Below the pieces are notes generated by a model that searched no databases, was not told the origin of the DNA, and saw only the letters and a program-made list of their open reading frames with translations. From contig JACKKF010000003.1 of NCBI GenBank assembly GCA_020637555.1, forward strand, positions 186,001 through 250,000: 64,000 bases of DNA. The letters run 5' to 3'. Below are positions 1-8,186 of the stretch, in pieces. The translations under genes were made by a program, and so were the position numbers. The stretch is from Rhodobacter sp. (GTDB taxonomy: Bacteria; Pseudomonadota; Alphaproteobacteria; Rhodobacterales; Rhodobacteraceae). Numbering within the stretch: the stretch's first letter is position 1; each line of letters begins with the position of its first letter.

Positions 1-388
1 TGTGCCGGGCACGGGCGAGCTGCTGATCTTTACCGCGGCGCTGGCGGGCGGCGGCCTGGGTTTCCTGTGGTATAACGCACCACCCGCCGCCGTGTTCATG
101 GGCGACACCGGGTCGCTGGCGCTGGGCGGCGCCCTGGGCGCGATCGCCGTCGCGACCAAGCATGAGATCGTGCTGGCGATTGTCGGCGGCCTCTTCGTTG
201 TCGAGGCCCTGAGCGTCATCATCCAGGTCGCCTATTTCAAGCGGACCGGGCGGCGGGTCTTCCTGATGGCGCCGATCCACCATCATTTCGAGAAGAAGGG
301 CTGGGCCGAGCCCCAGATCGTCATCCGTTTCTGGATCATTTCGCTGGTGCTGGCGCTGATCGGCCTGGCGACGCTGAAGATCCGTTAG
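1..388 (+). CDS. mraY: MraY, phospho-N-acetylmuramoyl-pentapeptide transferase (3' part only)
   Basis: Membrane enzyme that moves phospho-MurNAc-pentapeptide from UDP to undecaprenyl phosphate, giving lipid I of peptidoglycan synthesis. Only the last 128 residues or so are present because the gene runs off the left edge. Visible family signatures are NAPPAAVFMGDTGSLALGG (fragment residues 25-43), with the catalytic-region Asp, and the histidine triplet of PIHHHFEKKGW near residue 93, followed by the final membrane helix ending in KIR. The stop codon overlaps the end of a convergent DUF6455 gene by about 4 bases. In many relatives murD follows mraY on the same strand; here it does not. Confidence 0.97.
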   Translation, partial: VPGTGELLIFTAALAGGGLGFLWYNAPPAAVFMGDTGSLALGGALGAIAVATKHEIVLAIVGGLFVVEALSVIIQVAYFKRTGRRVFLMAPIHHHFEKKGWAEPQIVIRFWIISLVLALIGLATLKIR

Positions 389-660
389 GCGCCGTCCGAC
401 TGGCTGCGCAACCGCAGCAGCATCTCGCGGTTGCGGCAATAGCCGGGCGTGTCCTCGGCGCCGTTCGGGTGGGTTGCCAGCCAATCGGGGCAGTCGTCGC
501 CGCCCTCGCAACCGACGCAAGCCAGGATCGCATTTCGCAATTCCTGCGCCGACAGTGTTTCGTGGCTGAGGGCCGCATCGAGGTTGGCGTGCAGCGTTTC
601 GCCCATCCGGTTCATGAGATCGGCGTGGTGGTCCAGTTTCTTGAGGAAACCCATGGGCAA
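385..660 (-). CDS. DUF6455 family small protein
   Basis: A 91-residue cytoplasmic protein of unknown function, of a type common in Rhodobacteraceae. It starts MPMGFLKKLDHHADLMNRM and contains a small cysteine cluster, CVGCEGGDDC, with one more Cys near residue 75, which could bind metal or a cofactor (inference). No signal peptide or membrane segment is seen. It is convergent with mraY and overlaps its end. It is the last gene of a leftward group that starts with the SCP2 gene, although about 70 bases separate it from the hydrolase gene, so it may have its own promoter. The family assignment is from recognition of the sequence pattern; no function is claimed. Confidence 0.75.
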   Translation of the reverse strand: MPMGFLKKLDHHADLMNRMGETLHANLDAALSHETLSAQELRNAILACVGCEGGDDCPDWLATHPNGAEDTPGYCRNREMLLRLRSQSDGA

Positions 661-731
661 ACTCCTTGCGTATGCAACGAGTGTGCCAGCCCGTCCGCTG
701 CCTGCCCTTGACCTGGATCAATCCGGTGCGG

Positions 732-1643
732 TCAGGCCAGCAGCGTCAGCGCGCGGAGCAGAAAGTCGTCGCGGACGGACGGGCGCTCCATCAGGAGTTC
801 GTGTTTCGCGCCGGGATAGTCCACCAGTTCGGCACCCGGCCAGCGCGCCACACGGTCGCGGATCGCCCGGGCCGAAACGATGGCCTCGTCCCCGCCCAGG
901 CCGAACAGCGCGGGAACCGTCGGCGATGGCAGGGCCGCCAGCGCGCGCATCTCGGACATGGCGGCCGCCATCCACCGCAAGGTCGGCCCGCCCAGCGACA
1001 GGCGCGGGTCGGTCCGGATCTGCGCCTTCATGCGGTCGAACTGGTCGCGGTCGGTGGTCAGGTTTCCGGTTTCGAACGCCATGGACGGCAGCCCGAAATC
1101 GGGCCCGGTGGTCGGCGCATAGCCGCGATCCAGGCCAAAAGGGTGCGCCAGGGCCGCCAGCGCGGACATCAACGCCGTCAATGCGGCCGGTTGCGCCAGT
1201 CCCAGCATGGGGGCGCTGAACACCACGCCCGGCGGGGTCAGGCCGCGCATCAGCGCGCGAAGCGCGATGCAGCCGCCCATGGAATGCGCGATCCAGGGCA
1301 GGGGGCCGGGCGCCAGATCGGCCGCAGCCGCAAGCACGGCGTCCAGGTCGTGCTGGAAGCCGGAAAAATCCGCCACGTCGCCCTTGAGCGGATCGGCCAG
1401 GGCGCGGTCGGCCAGGCCCTGACCGCGCCAGTCGACCACCAGCGCCCCCCGGCCGGCAGCCGCCAGATCGCGAATGACCAGGCCATATTTCTCGATGTAT
1501 TCGGTGCGGCCAGGCAGGATCAGGACTGGCGCGGCGCCGGGCCAGTGTGCCAACCGGATCCGCACGCCATCGGCGGCGCGCAGCCACAAGGCCCGCCCCC
1601 CCTCGGGTGCGCCACAGGGCGCGAGGGGGGCGGGACCCTCCAT
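732..1643 (-). CDS. Alpha/beta hydrolase, lysophospholipase (PldB-like)
   Basis: 303-residue serine hydrolase of the monoacylglycerol lipase/lysophospholipase group. The nucleophile elbow is HSMGG with Ser121; a likely acid is Asp252 in GLGGDE and the likely His is 281 in PGAKHELLME, which makes a complete triad in normal order. The RGQGLAD segment near residue 73 matches the DxRGxGxS loop of this group. No signal peptide is visible, so a cytoplasmic or membrane-associated enzyme is likely. The start lies only 2 bases after the stop of the SCP2-domain gene, so the two are probably co-transcribed, a pairing that fits lipid handling. The exact substrate cannot be told. Confidence 0.85.
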   Translation of the reverse strand: MEGPAPLAPCGAPEGGRALWLRAADGVRIRLAHWPGAAPVLILPGRTEYIEKYGLVIRDLAAAGRGALVVDWRGQGLADRALADPLKGDVADFSGFQHDLDAVLAAAADLAPGPLPWIAHSMGGCIALRALMRGLTPPGVVFSAPMLGLAQPAALTALMSALAALAHPFGLDRGYAPTTGPDFGLPSMAFETGNLTTDRDQFDRMKAQIRTDPRLSLGGPTLRWMAAAMSEMRALAALPSPTVPALFGLGGDEAIVSARAIRDRVARWPGAELVDYPGAKHELLMERPSVRDDFLLRALTLLA

Positions 1644-1645
1644 GT

Positions 1646-1933
1646 TCAGCCCAGGACCGACGCGAGTTTCATCGCCTCGCTCATCGACCCGTCGATGGAC
1701 AGTTTGCCCGACATGAAGGCCATGGTCGGGTTCACGTCGCCGTTCATCATCCCTTCGAACGTGTCGGCCGAGGCGGTGAGCGTGACGTTGGTCTCGTCGT
1801 CACCCGCCCGAACGCCTTGCGAATCGAGGATGATCGAGCCCTCGCCCTCGATGACGAATTTCGCCGAGCCGTCGAAACCGCCCGAAACCTTGTCCTGAAG
1901 GGCCTCGACGGCCTTGTCGATGATGGTGCTCAT
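1646..1933 (-). CDS. SCP2 sterol-binding domain protein
   Basis: 95-residue protein consisting of a single SCP2 (sterol carrier protein 2) fold. SCP2 domains have a hydrophobic tunnel that binds lipids or acyl-CoAs; bacterial single-domain members are mostly uncharacterised. The pattern of alternating strands is typical, with the late MSGKLSIDGSMSEAMKLASVL segment (about residues 74-94) matching the end of the domain. I chose the ATG at 1933 (MSTIIDKAV) rather than the in-frame ATG at 1960 because family members begin there. It precedes the lysophospholipase-like gene by 2 bases on the same strand, suggesting a joint role in lipid metabolism. Confidence 0.85.
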   Translation of the reverse strand: MSTIIDKAVEALQDKVSGGFDGSAKFVIEGEGSIILDSQGVRAGDDETNVTLTASADTFEGMMNGDVNPTMAFMSGKLSIDGSMSEAMKLASVLG

Positions 1934-2022
1934 GGTTGCTTGTCCTGTTCGTGATCCCAAGTGACGCCCTGCGCGTGGCGAGGCTCTTCGCTTTCCGGCC
2001 GCGCCGCGCTATTCTGACGAGT

Positions 2023-2571
2023 ATGAAGCAGGCGCGCAGCATCCTCAATCTTGTCGTGGCGGCAACCTTGACGTTTACGTCAACCGGTGCCTTCGCGCAG
2101 GACATGGATGCCCTGTTGCAGCAGCTGGCCGACCCGGCGAATGACCGTTGGCAGCGCGTGCAGCGGCAGATCCTGCGCGACTGGGAAGATTCCGGCTCCG
2201 CCGCGCTGGACTACATCTTTCAACGTGGCAAGGCCGCGCTCGAATCGGGCGACGCCGAAACCGCCGTCGATCACTTCACCTTCGTGCTGGAACGGGCGCC
2301 CGATTTCGCCCAGGCCTGGGCGGCGCGGGCCAACGCCTATTATCTGGCCAACCGGCTGGGTCAGGCGCTGTCCGACATCCAGCAGGCGCTGCGCCTGAAC
2401 CCGCACCAGTTCAATGCGCTCGCAGGGCTGGGGGCGATTTTCGAGCAGCTCGATCAGCCGGATCAGGCGCTTGCGGCCTATCATGCCTCGCTCACCATCA
2501 ACCCGCATCAGGAGGCCGTGATCGACGCCGTGTCGCGGCTGGCTCTTGCCTCGCGCGGCACGGCCCTTTAG
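2023..2571 (+). CDS. Secreted TPR-repeat protein
   Basis: 182-residue protein with an N-terminal signal peptide (MKQARSILNLVVAATLTF, cleavage probably after AFA, before QDMD), so it should act in the periplasm. Residues from about 63 to 165 hold three tetratricopeptide-like units: a first around GKAALESGDAETAVDHF, a second around ANAYYLANRLGQALSDI and a third around GAIFEQLDQPDQALAAY. TPR units mediate protein contacts; the partner is unknown. The start at 2023 gives the signal peptide; the in-frame ATG at 1936 would place a poorly hydrophobic extension in front of it. It sits 36 bases upstream of the helicase gene, on the same strand, but no functional link is evident. Confidence 0.85.
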   Translation: MKQARSILNLVVAATLTFTSTGAFAQDMDALLQQLADPANDRWQRVQRQILRDWEDSGSAALDYIFQRGKAALESGDAETAVDHFTFVLERAPDFAQAWAARANAYYLANRLGQALSDIQQALRLNPHQFNALAGLGAIFEQLDQPDQALAAYHASLTINPHQEAVIDAVSRLALASRGTAL

Positions 2572-2607
2572 GGCGGTCGCGGACGCCCCCACAGCGCGAG
2601 GCACATC

Positions 2608-5502
2608 ATGAGCAGGCAGGGGCGGGTCACGGCGGTCCTGGGACCGACCAACACCGGCAAGACGCATTATGCCATCGAGCGGATGCTGGCCCACCGCACC
2701 GGCGTCATCGGCCTGCCGCTTCGGCTGCTCGCGCGCGAGGTCTACGACCGCATTGTCGCGCTGCGCGGGCCATCGGTGGTGGCACTGGTCACGGGCGAAG
2801 AACGCATCGTGCCCGAACGCACCCAGTATTGGGTCTGCACGACCGAGGCGATGCCGCTGGAAATCGGCGCGGACTTTGTCGCCGTCGACGAGATCCAGCT
2901 TTGCGCCGATGCGGATCGCGGGCATGTCTTTACCGACCGGCTGCTGAATGCGCGGGGCCTGACCGAGACACTGTTCCTGGGCTCGGACACGATGCGCGGG
3001 GCCATCGCCGCGCTGGTGCCCGGGGCACAGTTCATTCGACGCGAACGGATGTCCACCCTGACCTATGCCGGCTCGAAAAAGATCGCCCGGATGCCCGCGC
3101 GCTCGGCCATCGTGGCGTTCTCGGTGGAAAACGTCTATGCCATCGCCGAATTGATCCGCCGCCAAAAGGGCGGCTGCGCCCTGGTGATGGGCGCCCTCAG
3201 CCCGCGCACGCGCAATGCGCAGGTTGATCTCTATCAGAACGGCGACGTGGATTATCTGGTGGCGACCGACGCCATCGGCATGGGGCTGAACCTGGACATC
3301 CGGCATATCGCCTTTGCCGGAACGGCCAAATTCGACGGCCGCCGGATGCGGCCCCTGAACCCGGACGAACTGGCGCAGATCGCCGGCCGCGCGGGGCGGC
3401 ACACCTCGGACGGAACCTTTGGTGTCACCGGCGAGGCGCGGCCGCTGCAACCCGATGTGATCGAGGCGATCGAAAATCACCAGTTCCTGCCCGTGCGAAA
3501 GCTGCAATGGCGCAACGCGCGTCTGGAATTCGGCACCGTCGACCGGTTGATCCACAGCCTGGAACAGCCCACCCGCGACGACTGGCTGACCCGCGTTCGC
3601 GAGGCCGACGATCTGATGGCGCTGAAATCTCTCGCGGCGATGCCCGAGGTGACGGGACGCCTGCGCGACGCGCGCGACGTGCGCCTGCTGTGGGATATCT
3701 GCCGCATTCCCGATTTCCGGGGCATTTCGCACACCGAACATGCCGGCCTGCTGGCGCGGCTTTACGGTTTCCTGCATGATGGGGGCCGCATCCCGACGGA
3801 TTGGCTGGCGCGTGCGATTGCGCGTATCGACCGGGTGCAGGGAGACATCGACACGCTCTCGCGACGGCTTGCGTTCATCCGGACTTGGACCTACGTCGCG
3901 CAACGGGCGGGCTGGGTCGATGACGAAACCCATTGGCGCGGCGAAACGCGCGCTGTAGAAGACCGCCTGTCGGATGCCTTGCACGCGCGTCTGACCGCGA
4001 CATTTGTTGATCGGCGCACCTCTGTGCTGCTGCGCCGGTTGAACCAGAAGGAGAGCCTTGTGGCCGAGGTGAACGACAAGGGCGAAGTGACGGTCGAGGG
4101 GGAGTTCATCGGCCGCCTCGAGGGATTCCGCTTCCGCCAGGACAAGACCGCATCGCCCGACGAGGCGAAGACGCTGCGCCAGGCGGCCGTGGCCGCGCTG
4201 GCTCCGGCGTTCCATCTGCGCGCCGACAAGTTCTACAACGCGCCCGACACCGAGATGGACTTCACCGAACAGGGTGGTCTGATGTGGGGATCGGACGCGG
4301 TGGGCAAGCTGGTCGCCGGTCCCGACGCGATGCGCCCGCAGGCTGTCGCCTTCGTCGATGACGAGGCCGGCGCGGACGTGGCCGACAAGGTGCGCCGCCG
4401 GCTGCAACATTTCATCGACCGCAAGGTCGCCGCGCTGTTCGAGCCGCTGGCCAACCTGCAACGCGACGAAAGCCTGACGGGCCTGGCGCGCGGATTTGCC
4501 TTTCAACTGGTCGAGGCGCTGGGTGTCCTGCCGCGCGAGGGCGTGGCCGACGAGGTCAAGGCGCTGGATCAGGACGCCCGCGGCGCCTTGCGCAAGCATG
4601 GCGTGCGGTTTGGCCAGTTCACCATCTTCCTGCCGGCGCTGCTGAAACCCGCGCCGACCCGCCTGCGGCTGGTGCTGTGGTCGCTGGCGCAGGGGCTGGA
4701 CGTGTTTCCCGAAAGCCCGCCCCCCGGGCTGGTGACGATCCCCAACATCGCCGATGTGCCGATGCAGCACTACACGCTGTCGGGCTATCGCCCCGCGGGG
4801 TCGCGGGCGGTGCGGATCGACATGCTGGAACGTCTGGCCGACATCCTGCGCACCCGTGACGCCCGCGCCGGCTTCGAGGCCGCGCCCGAGATGCTGTCGA
4901 TCACCGGCATGACGCTGGAACAGTTCGCCGACCTCATGCAGGGGCTGGGTTATGCCGCCGACAAGGGCGAGCGGGTCAAGCAGCGCCCGGCCTCGGCCTC
5001 GGTCGAGGCCAGCGCCGAGGAAATCGCCGCCCGGGCCCAGGCGCAGGCTGACAGTGCCCATATCCTGCCCGGGGAACCCCCGGTCGAGGGTGAGGGTGAG
5101 GGCGGGGCAGAAGGCGCGGCCGCGCCGCAGGCCGAACCGGCACCCGAGGAGATGGAAGTGTTCTACACCTTCCGCTGGGCGCCGCGTCCCCGTCAGAACC
5201 GGGGTCCCCGCCGGGACCACGGCCATGGCCGCGATCAGCAGCAGCCCCAGGGCGAGCGGGCGCCGCGCGAAAAGCGCGACGGCGACCGACCGCGCCGCGA
5301 TCACGGCAAGGGCGACGGCAAGCCGCGCGGGGATCGTCAGGACCGGTCCAAGGGGGGCAAGCCCGGCAAACCCGGCGACAAGCGCCACGACGGCGGCCAG
5401 AAGCCGCGCAGCTTCACCTCGGGGCCCGACCGCAAACGCGACCGGATCGACCCTGACAACCCCTTTGCCGCGGCGCTGATGGGGTTCAAGGACAAGACCT
5501 GA
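2608..5502 (+). CDS. Suv3/MgpS-type DEAD-like RNA helicase
   Basis: 964-residue superfamily 2 helicase related to mitochondrial Suv3 and bacterial MgpS. Walker A is GPTNTGKTH (residues 12-20), the Walker B/motif II variant is DEIQ (94-97), and motif VI is QIAGRAGRH in the 250s, so both RecA lobes are complete. The long C-terminal part is less conserved, and the last 100 or so residues are a low-complexity arginine/lysine/aspartate/glycine tail, probably an RNA-binding extension. Suv3 relatives unwind RNA or DNA-RNA duplexes during RNA decay. The S4-domain gene starts 1 base after its stop, so the two are translationally close and may share an RNA-related role, as is common in alphaproteobacteria. 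Confidence 0.9.
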   Translation: MSRQGRVTAVLGPTNTGKTHYAIERMLAHRTGVIGLPLRLLAREVYDRIVALRGPSVVALVTGEERIVPERTQYWVCTTEAMPLEIGADFVAVDEIQLCADADRGHVFTDRLLNARGLTETLFLGSDTMRGAIAALVPGAQFIRRERMSTLTYAGSKKIARMPARSAIVAFSVENVYAIAELIRRQKGGCALVMGALSPRTRNAQVDLYQNGDVDYLVATDAIGMGLNLDIRHIAFAGTAKFDGRRMRPLNPDELAQIAGRAGRHTSDGTFGVTGEARPLQPDVIEAIENHQFLPVRKLQWRNARLEFGTVDRLIHSLEQPTRDDWLTRVREADDLMALKSLAAMPEVTGRLRDARDVRLLWDICRIPDFRGISHTEHAGLLARLYGFLHDGGRIPTDWLARAIARIDRVQGDIDTLSRRLAFIRTWTYVAQRAGWVDDETHWRGETRAVEDRLSDALHARLTATFVDRRTSVLLRRLNQKESLVAEVNDKGEVTVEGEFIGRLEGFRFRQDKTASPDEAKTLRQAAVAALAPAFHLRADKFYNAPDTEMDFTEQGGLMWGSDAVGKLVAGPDAMRPQAVAFVDDEAGADVADKVRRRLQHFIDRKVAALFEPLANLQRDESLTGLARGFAFQLVEALGVLPREGVADEVKALDQDARGALRKHGVRFGQFTIFLPALLKPAPTRLRLVLWSLAQGLDVFPESPPPGLVTIPNIADVPMQHYTLSGYRPAGSRAVRIDMLERLADILRTRDARAGFEAAPEMLSITGMTLEQFADLMQGLGYAADKGERVKQRPASASVEASAEEIAARAQAQADSAHILPGEPPVEGEGEGGAEGAAAPQAEPAPEEMEVFYTFRWAPRPRQNRGPRRDHGHGRDQQQPQGERAPREKRDGDRPRRDHGKGDGKPRGDRQDRSKGGKPGKPGDKRHDGGQKPRSFTSGPDRKRDRIDPDNPFAAALMGFKDKT

Positions 5503-5503
5503 G

Positions 5504-5884
5504 GTGGCGCCCGATCCGGGGCCCATCCGGCTGGACAAATGGCTGTGGCATGCGCGGTTCTTCAAGTCGCGCAGCCTGGCCGCCGCCGCCTGCGCGGGCC
5601 CGATGCGCCTGAACGGCCAGCCCGTCGCCAAATCGGCGCAGCCGGTGCGCGCGGGGGATGTGCTGACCTTTGCGCAGGGGCGCGAGGTGCGGGTGGTCCG
5701 CGTGCTGGCAGCCGGCACACGGCGCGGCCCCGCGATCGAGGCCCAGGCCCTCTACGAGGATCTCTCGACGCCGCGCCTGCCGGACCCTGCCGAACCGGGC
5801 GCCCCAAGGCCGGAACCGGGCGGTCGTCCGACCGGACGCGACCGTCGCAGATTTGACGCAGGACAAAGTGGCGCAGCGGGTTGA
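5504..5884 (+). CDS. S4-domain RNA-binding protein (Hsp15-like)
   Basis: 126-residue protein with an N-terminal S4 fold: IRLDKWLWHARFFKSRS (about residues 8-24) is the classical start of Hsp15/RluB-type S4 domains, followed by GPMRLNGQPV and a VRAGDVLTF turn. In E. coli Hsp15 rescues stalled 50S subunits carrying nascent chains. The C-terminal third is Pro/Arg-rich and variable. The start codon is GTG at 5504, one base after the helicase stop, so translational coupling is likely. Assignment to the S4 family is firm; equating it with Hsp15 function is inference. Confidence 0.88.
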   Translation: MAPDPGPIRLDKWLWHARFFKSRSLAAAACAGPMRLNGQPVAKSAQPVRAGDVLTFAQGREVRVVRVLAAGTRRGPAIEAQALYEDLSTPRLPDPAEPGAPRPEPGGRPTGRDRRRFDAGQSGAAG

Positions 5885-5939
5885 TTGATCCCGGGAAGGG
5901 CGCTAAGTCCCCCACGAGCAACTCAGCGAGACGCCCGCC

Positions 5940-6278
5940 ATGACCTATGTCGTGATCGACAACTGCATCGCTTGCAAATACACCGACTGCGTCGAAGTCT
6001 GCCCGGTGGACTGCTTCTACGAGGGCGAGAACTTCCTGGTGATTCACCCCGACGAATGCATCGACTGCGGCGTCTGTGAACCCGAATGCCCCGCCGACGC
6101 GATTCGCCCCGACACCGAACCGGGCCTTGAAAGCTGGGTCGAGTTGAACCGCAAATACGCCGAGGTCTGGCCTGTCATCACGCAGCGCCGCGACCCTCTG
6201 CCCGAGGCGACCGAACGCGACGGCGAAAAGGACAAGCTGTCCAGGTATTTCTCGGAAAACCCCGGCCAGGGAAGTTGA
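5940..6278 (+). CDS. fdxA: FdxA, 7Fe (3Fe-4S/4Fe-4S) ferredoxin
   Basis: 112-residue electron carrier of the Azotobacter FdI type. Cysteines at 9, 17 and 50 match the 3Fe-4S cluster ligands and 21, 40, 43 and 46 match the 4Fe-4S ligands, each one residue later than in the Azotobacter protein. The C-terminal extension with LESWVELNRKYAEVWPVI is also typical. Length is normal. In alphaproteobacteria fdxA commonly precedes carD, as here (270 bases apart). Role: low-potential electron transfer in the cytoplasm, partner unknown. Confidence 0.96.
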   Translation: MTYVVIDNCIACKYTDCVEVCPVDCFYEGENFLVIHPDECIDCGVCEPECPADAIRPDTEPGLESWVELNRKYAEVWPVITQRRDPLPEATERDGEKDKLSRYFSENPGQGS

Positions 6279-6479
6279 CCTAGCGGCAGCCTGCCGCGCG
6301 GATGCCGCGCTGCAGCCGTTAGCGCAACCCATCACGCCGCCGTGCGGCGAAGGGCCCGATTCCGTGCTTTGATTCGGGCCCGATTCGTGTTACAAGATTG
6401 CTACAACAACGATCTGCCCGGCATCGTCAGTGCTGCTCGCCTGTGCGGTGTTTTTTTTGGCTCAAAGTGTTCGCTCCGG

Positions 6480-6498
6480 CGGGAAACTCGGTTTCCCG
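6480..6498 (+). other. Stem-loop in the carD leader
   Basis: Perfect 8-bp inverted repeat CGGGAAAC / GTTTCCCG with a TCG loop, about 50 bases before the carD start and after a run of eight T at about 6451-6458. There is no T-run directly downstream, so it is not an obvious terminator. It may be a 5' leader structure of carD mRNA. A weak sigma-70-like promoter, TTGATT (6369-6374) then 16 bases then TACAAG, lies upstream. The rest of the 6279-6548 interval shows nothing else I can name. Confidence 0.3.
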
Positions 6499-6548
6499 TG
6501 GGGCCTTTGTCGCCGGATCACGGGCCAACTCTGTGAGGAAGTGCCAGA

Positions 6549-7057
6549 ATGAGCAAGACCCGCAAGGCTGAATTCCGCCCCAACGAATTCGTCGTCTATC
6601 CCGCGCATGGCGTTGGGCAGATCGTCTCGATCGAGGAGCGTGAAATCGCCGGGATGCAGCTCGAACTTTCGTCATTTCGTTTGAAAGGACAAGATGACGC
6701 TGCGCGTGCCCACCGACAAGGCGACCGCCGTCGGGATGCGCTTCGCTGAGTTCGCCGGACATCGTGTCCAAGGCGCTGGCGACGCTCAAGGGCAAGGCCC
6801 GGGTGAAGCGCGCGATGTGGTCGCGCCGCGCGCAGGAATACGAGCAGAAGATCAACTCGGGCGATCTGTTGGCCATCGCCGAGGTGGTGCGCGACCTGCA
6901 CCGCACCGACGATCAGCGCGAGCAGAGCTATTCCGAGCGTCAGCTTTATGAAGCCGCGCTCGAGCGTCTGACCCGCGAGGTCGCGGCCGTGTCCGGTATC
7001 GACGAGGCCGGCGCTGCGAAGCAGGTGGACGAGGTTCTGGTCGCCCGCGCGGCCTGA
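6549..7057 (+). CDS. carD: CarD-family transcriptional regulator (frame broken by three indels)
   Basis: RNA polymerase-binding regulator of the CarD/CdnL family, which stabilises open promoter complexes. The N-terminal RNAP-interacting part is intact (NEFVVYPAHGVGQIVSIEE, residues 12-30), and the C-terminal helical domain is intact from about 6764 (KGKARVKRAMWSRRAQEYEQK and onward to VARAA). Between them three single-base changes break the frame: one base missing from the T-run at 6667-6669, one missing from the A-run at 6684-6686, and one extra T at 6742-6743. Undoing them restores a protein of about 169 residues with the usual sequence and length. Since all other parts are perfectly conserved, a sequence error seems likelier than real loss. 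Confidence 0.88.
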
Positions 7058-7082
7058 TCCCGCCCTGTTGTTCCGAACACCG

Positions 7083-7109
7083 CGCCCCGGGCCTTCCCGG
7101 GGCGTTTTT
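7083..7109 (+). terminator. Intrinsic terminator after carD
   Basis: Perfect 9-bp stem CGCCCCGGG / CCCGGGGCG with a 4-base loop, followed directly by TTTTT. It lies 26 bases after the carD stop and before yebC. Confidence 0.9.
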
Positions 7110-7201
7110 CTTGGATCGGCCGAGGCTGGACAGCGCACCGCGCCCTGGACTATAGCCTTGCGCGATCACGCTGACAGAAATCCGTAAACCCGGAGTTACC
7201 C

Positions 7202-7941
7202 ATGGCAGGCCATTCCAAATGGGCCAACATCCAGCATCGCAAGGGCCGGCAGGATGCCGTTCGTTCGAAGCTGTTCTCGAAGTTCTCGAAAGAGATCACC
7301 GTCGCCGCCAAGATGGGCGACCCCGATCCCGACAAGAACCCCCGTCTGCGCCTGGCGATCAAGGAAGCCAAGTCGCAGTCGATGCCCGCGACAACATCGA
7401 ACGCGCGATCAAGAAAGCGACCGGCGGCGACGCCGACAGCTACGAGGAAATCCGCTATGAAGGCTATGGCCCGGGCGGGGTGGCGGTGATCGTCGAGACG
7501 ATGACCGACAACCGCAACCGGACGGCCTCGAACGTGCGGTCGATCTTCACCAAATACGGCGGAAACCTGGGCGAGACGGGCTCGGTCGGGTTCATGTTCG
7601 ACCGGATGGGGCAGATCCTGTATCCGCTTGCCGCGGGCGACGCGGATTCGGTCATGGAAGCGGCGATCGAGGCCGGGGCCTCGGACGTGGAAAGCGGTGA
7701 CGAGGGGCATGTCATCTGGTGCGAGTTCACCGATGTCGGCGACGTGTCGACCGCGCTCGAGGCGGCCCTGGGCGAGTCGGAATCGACCAAGCTGGTGTGG
7801 AAGCCGCAAACCACGACGGAACTGGACCTCGACGGGATGCAGAAGCTCATGAAGCTGATCGACGCCCTGGAAGACGACGATGACGTGCAGACCGTCACCG
7901 CGAATTTCGAGGCTTCGGACGAGGTCATGGAACAGCTCTGA
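7202..7941 (+). CDS. yebC: YebC/PmpR-family protein (frame broken by one indel)
   Basis: Highly conserved YebC family, described as a transcriptional regulator and more recently linked in some bacteria to relief of ribosome stalling. The start MAGHSKWANIQHRKGRQDA is the family hallmark, and GYGPGGVAVIVE and the acidic end DDDDVQTVTANFE are also typical. The reading frame shifts at about 7388-7391: after KSQSMP the sequence continues in another frame as DNIERAIKKATGG. Adding one base (probably a G in GCGGAC, read as GCGAC) restores a 246-residue protein of normal length. As with carD, an error in the sequence is the simplest explanation. A strong terminator follows. Confidence 0.92.
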
Positions 7942-7964
7942 TCCGGCGACGGATCACGAGGAGA

Positions 7965-7986
7965 GGGGGCCGCCAGGCCCCCTTTT
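7965..7986 (+). terminator. Intrinsic terminator after yebC
   Basis: Stem GGGGGCC / GGCCCCC with a 4-base loop and TTTT directly after, 24 bases past the yebC stop. Confidence 0.88.
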
Positions 7987-8186
7987 GCGTTGCGGATCGT
8001 CCGGGGCAGGGCGGGGGTTTCGCCCTCGGCCGGCAGCATTCCATGCCGCAGCCCTCGGGCGACCGGGCGCGGCGCTGGCGCGCCGCGCGGCGCGGTCGGG
8101 ATGTCGCGGTTCTTTCATGGGAGTGTCGTCTGCCTGTTACCGATGCCCGCGACACAGCGACGACTGTCACCCTTCAGGAGTTCGCC

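Noticed and set aside
1936..2022. Longer N-terminus of the TPR protein
   Set aside because: It would place an unconvincing extension ahead of a good signal peptide and overlaps the divergent SCP2 promoter region.
2080..5718. A 1200-codon open frame antisense to the helicase gene
   Set aside because: The helicase reads perfectly on the plus strand with all motifs; the antisense translation has none.
6549..7057. carD as a true pseudogene
   Set aside because: The parts on both sides of the indels are fully conserved with no decay, and sister genes rpsA and yebC show the same kind of fault. A sequence error is more likely.
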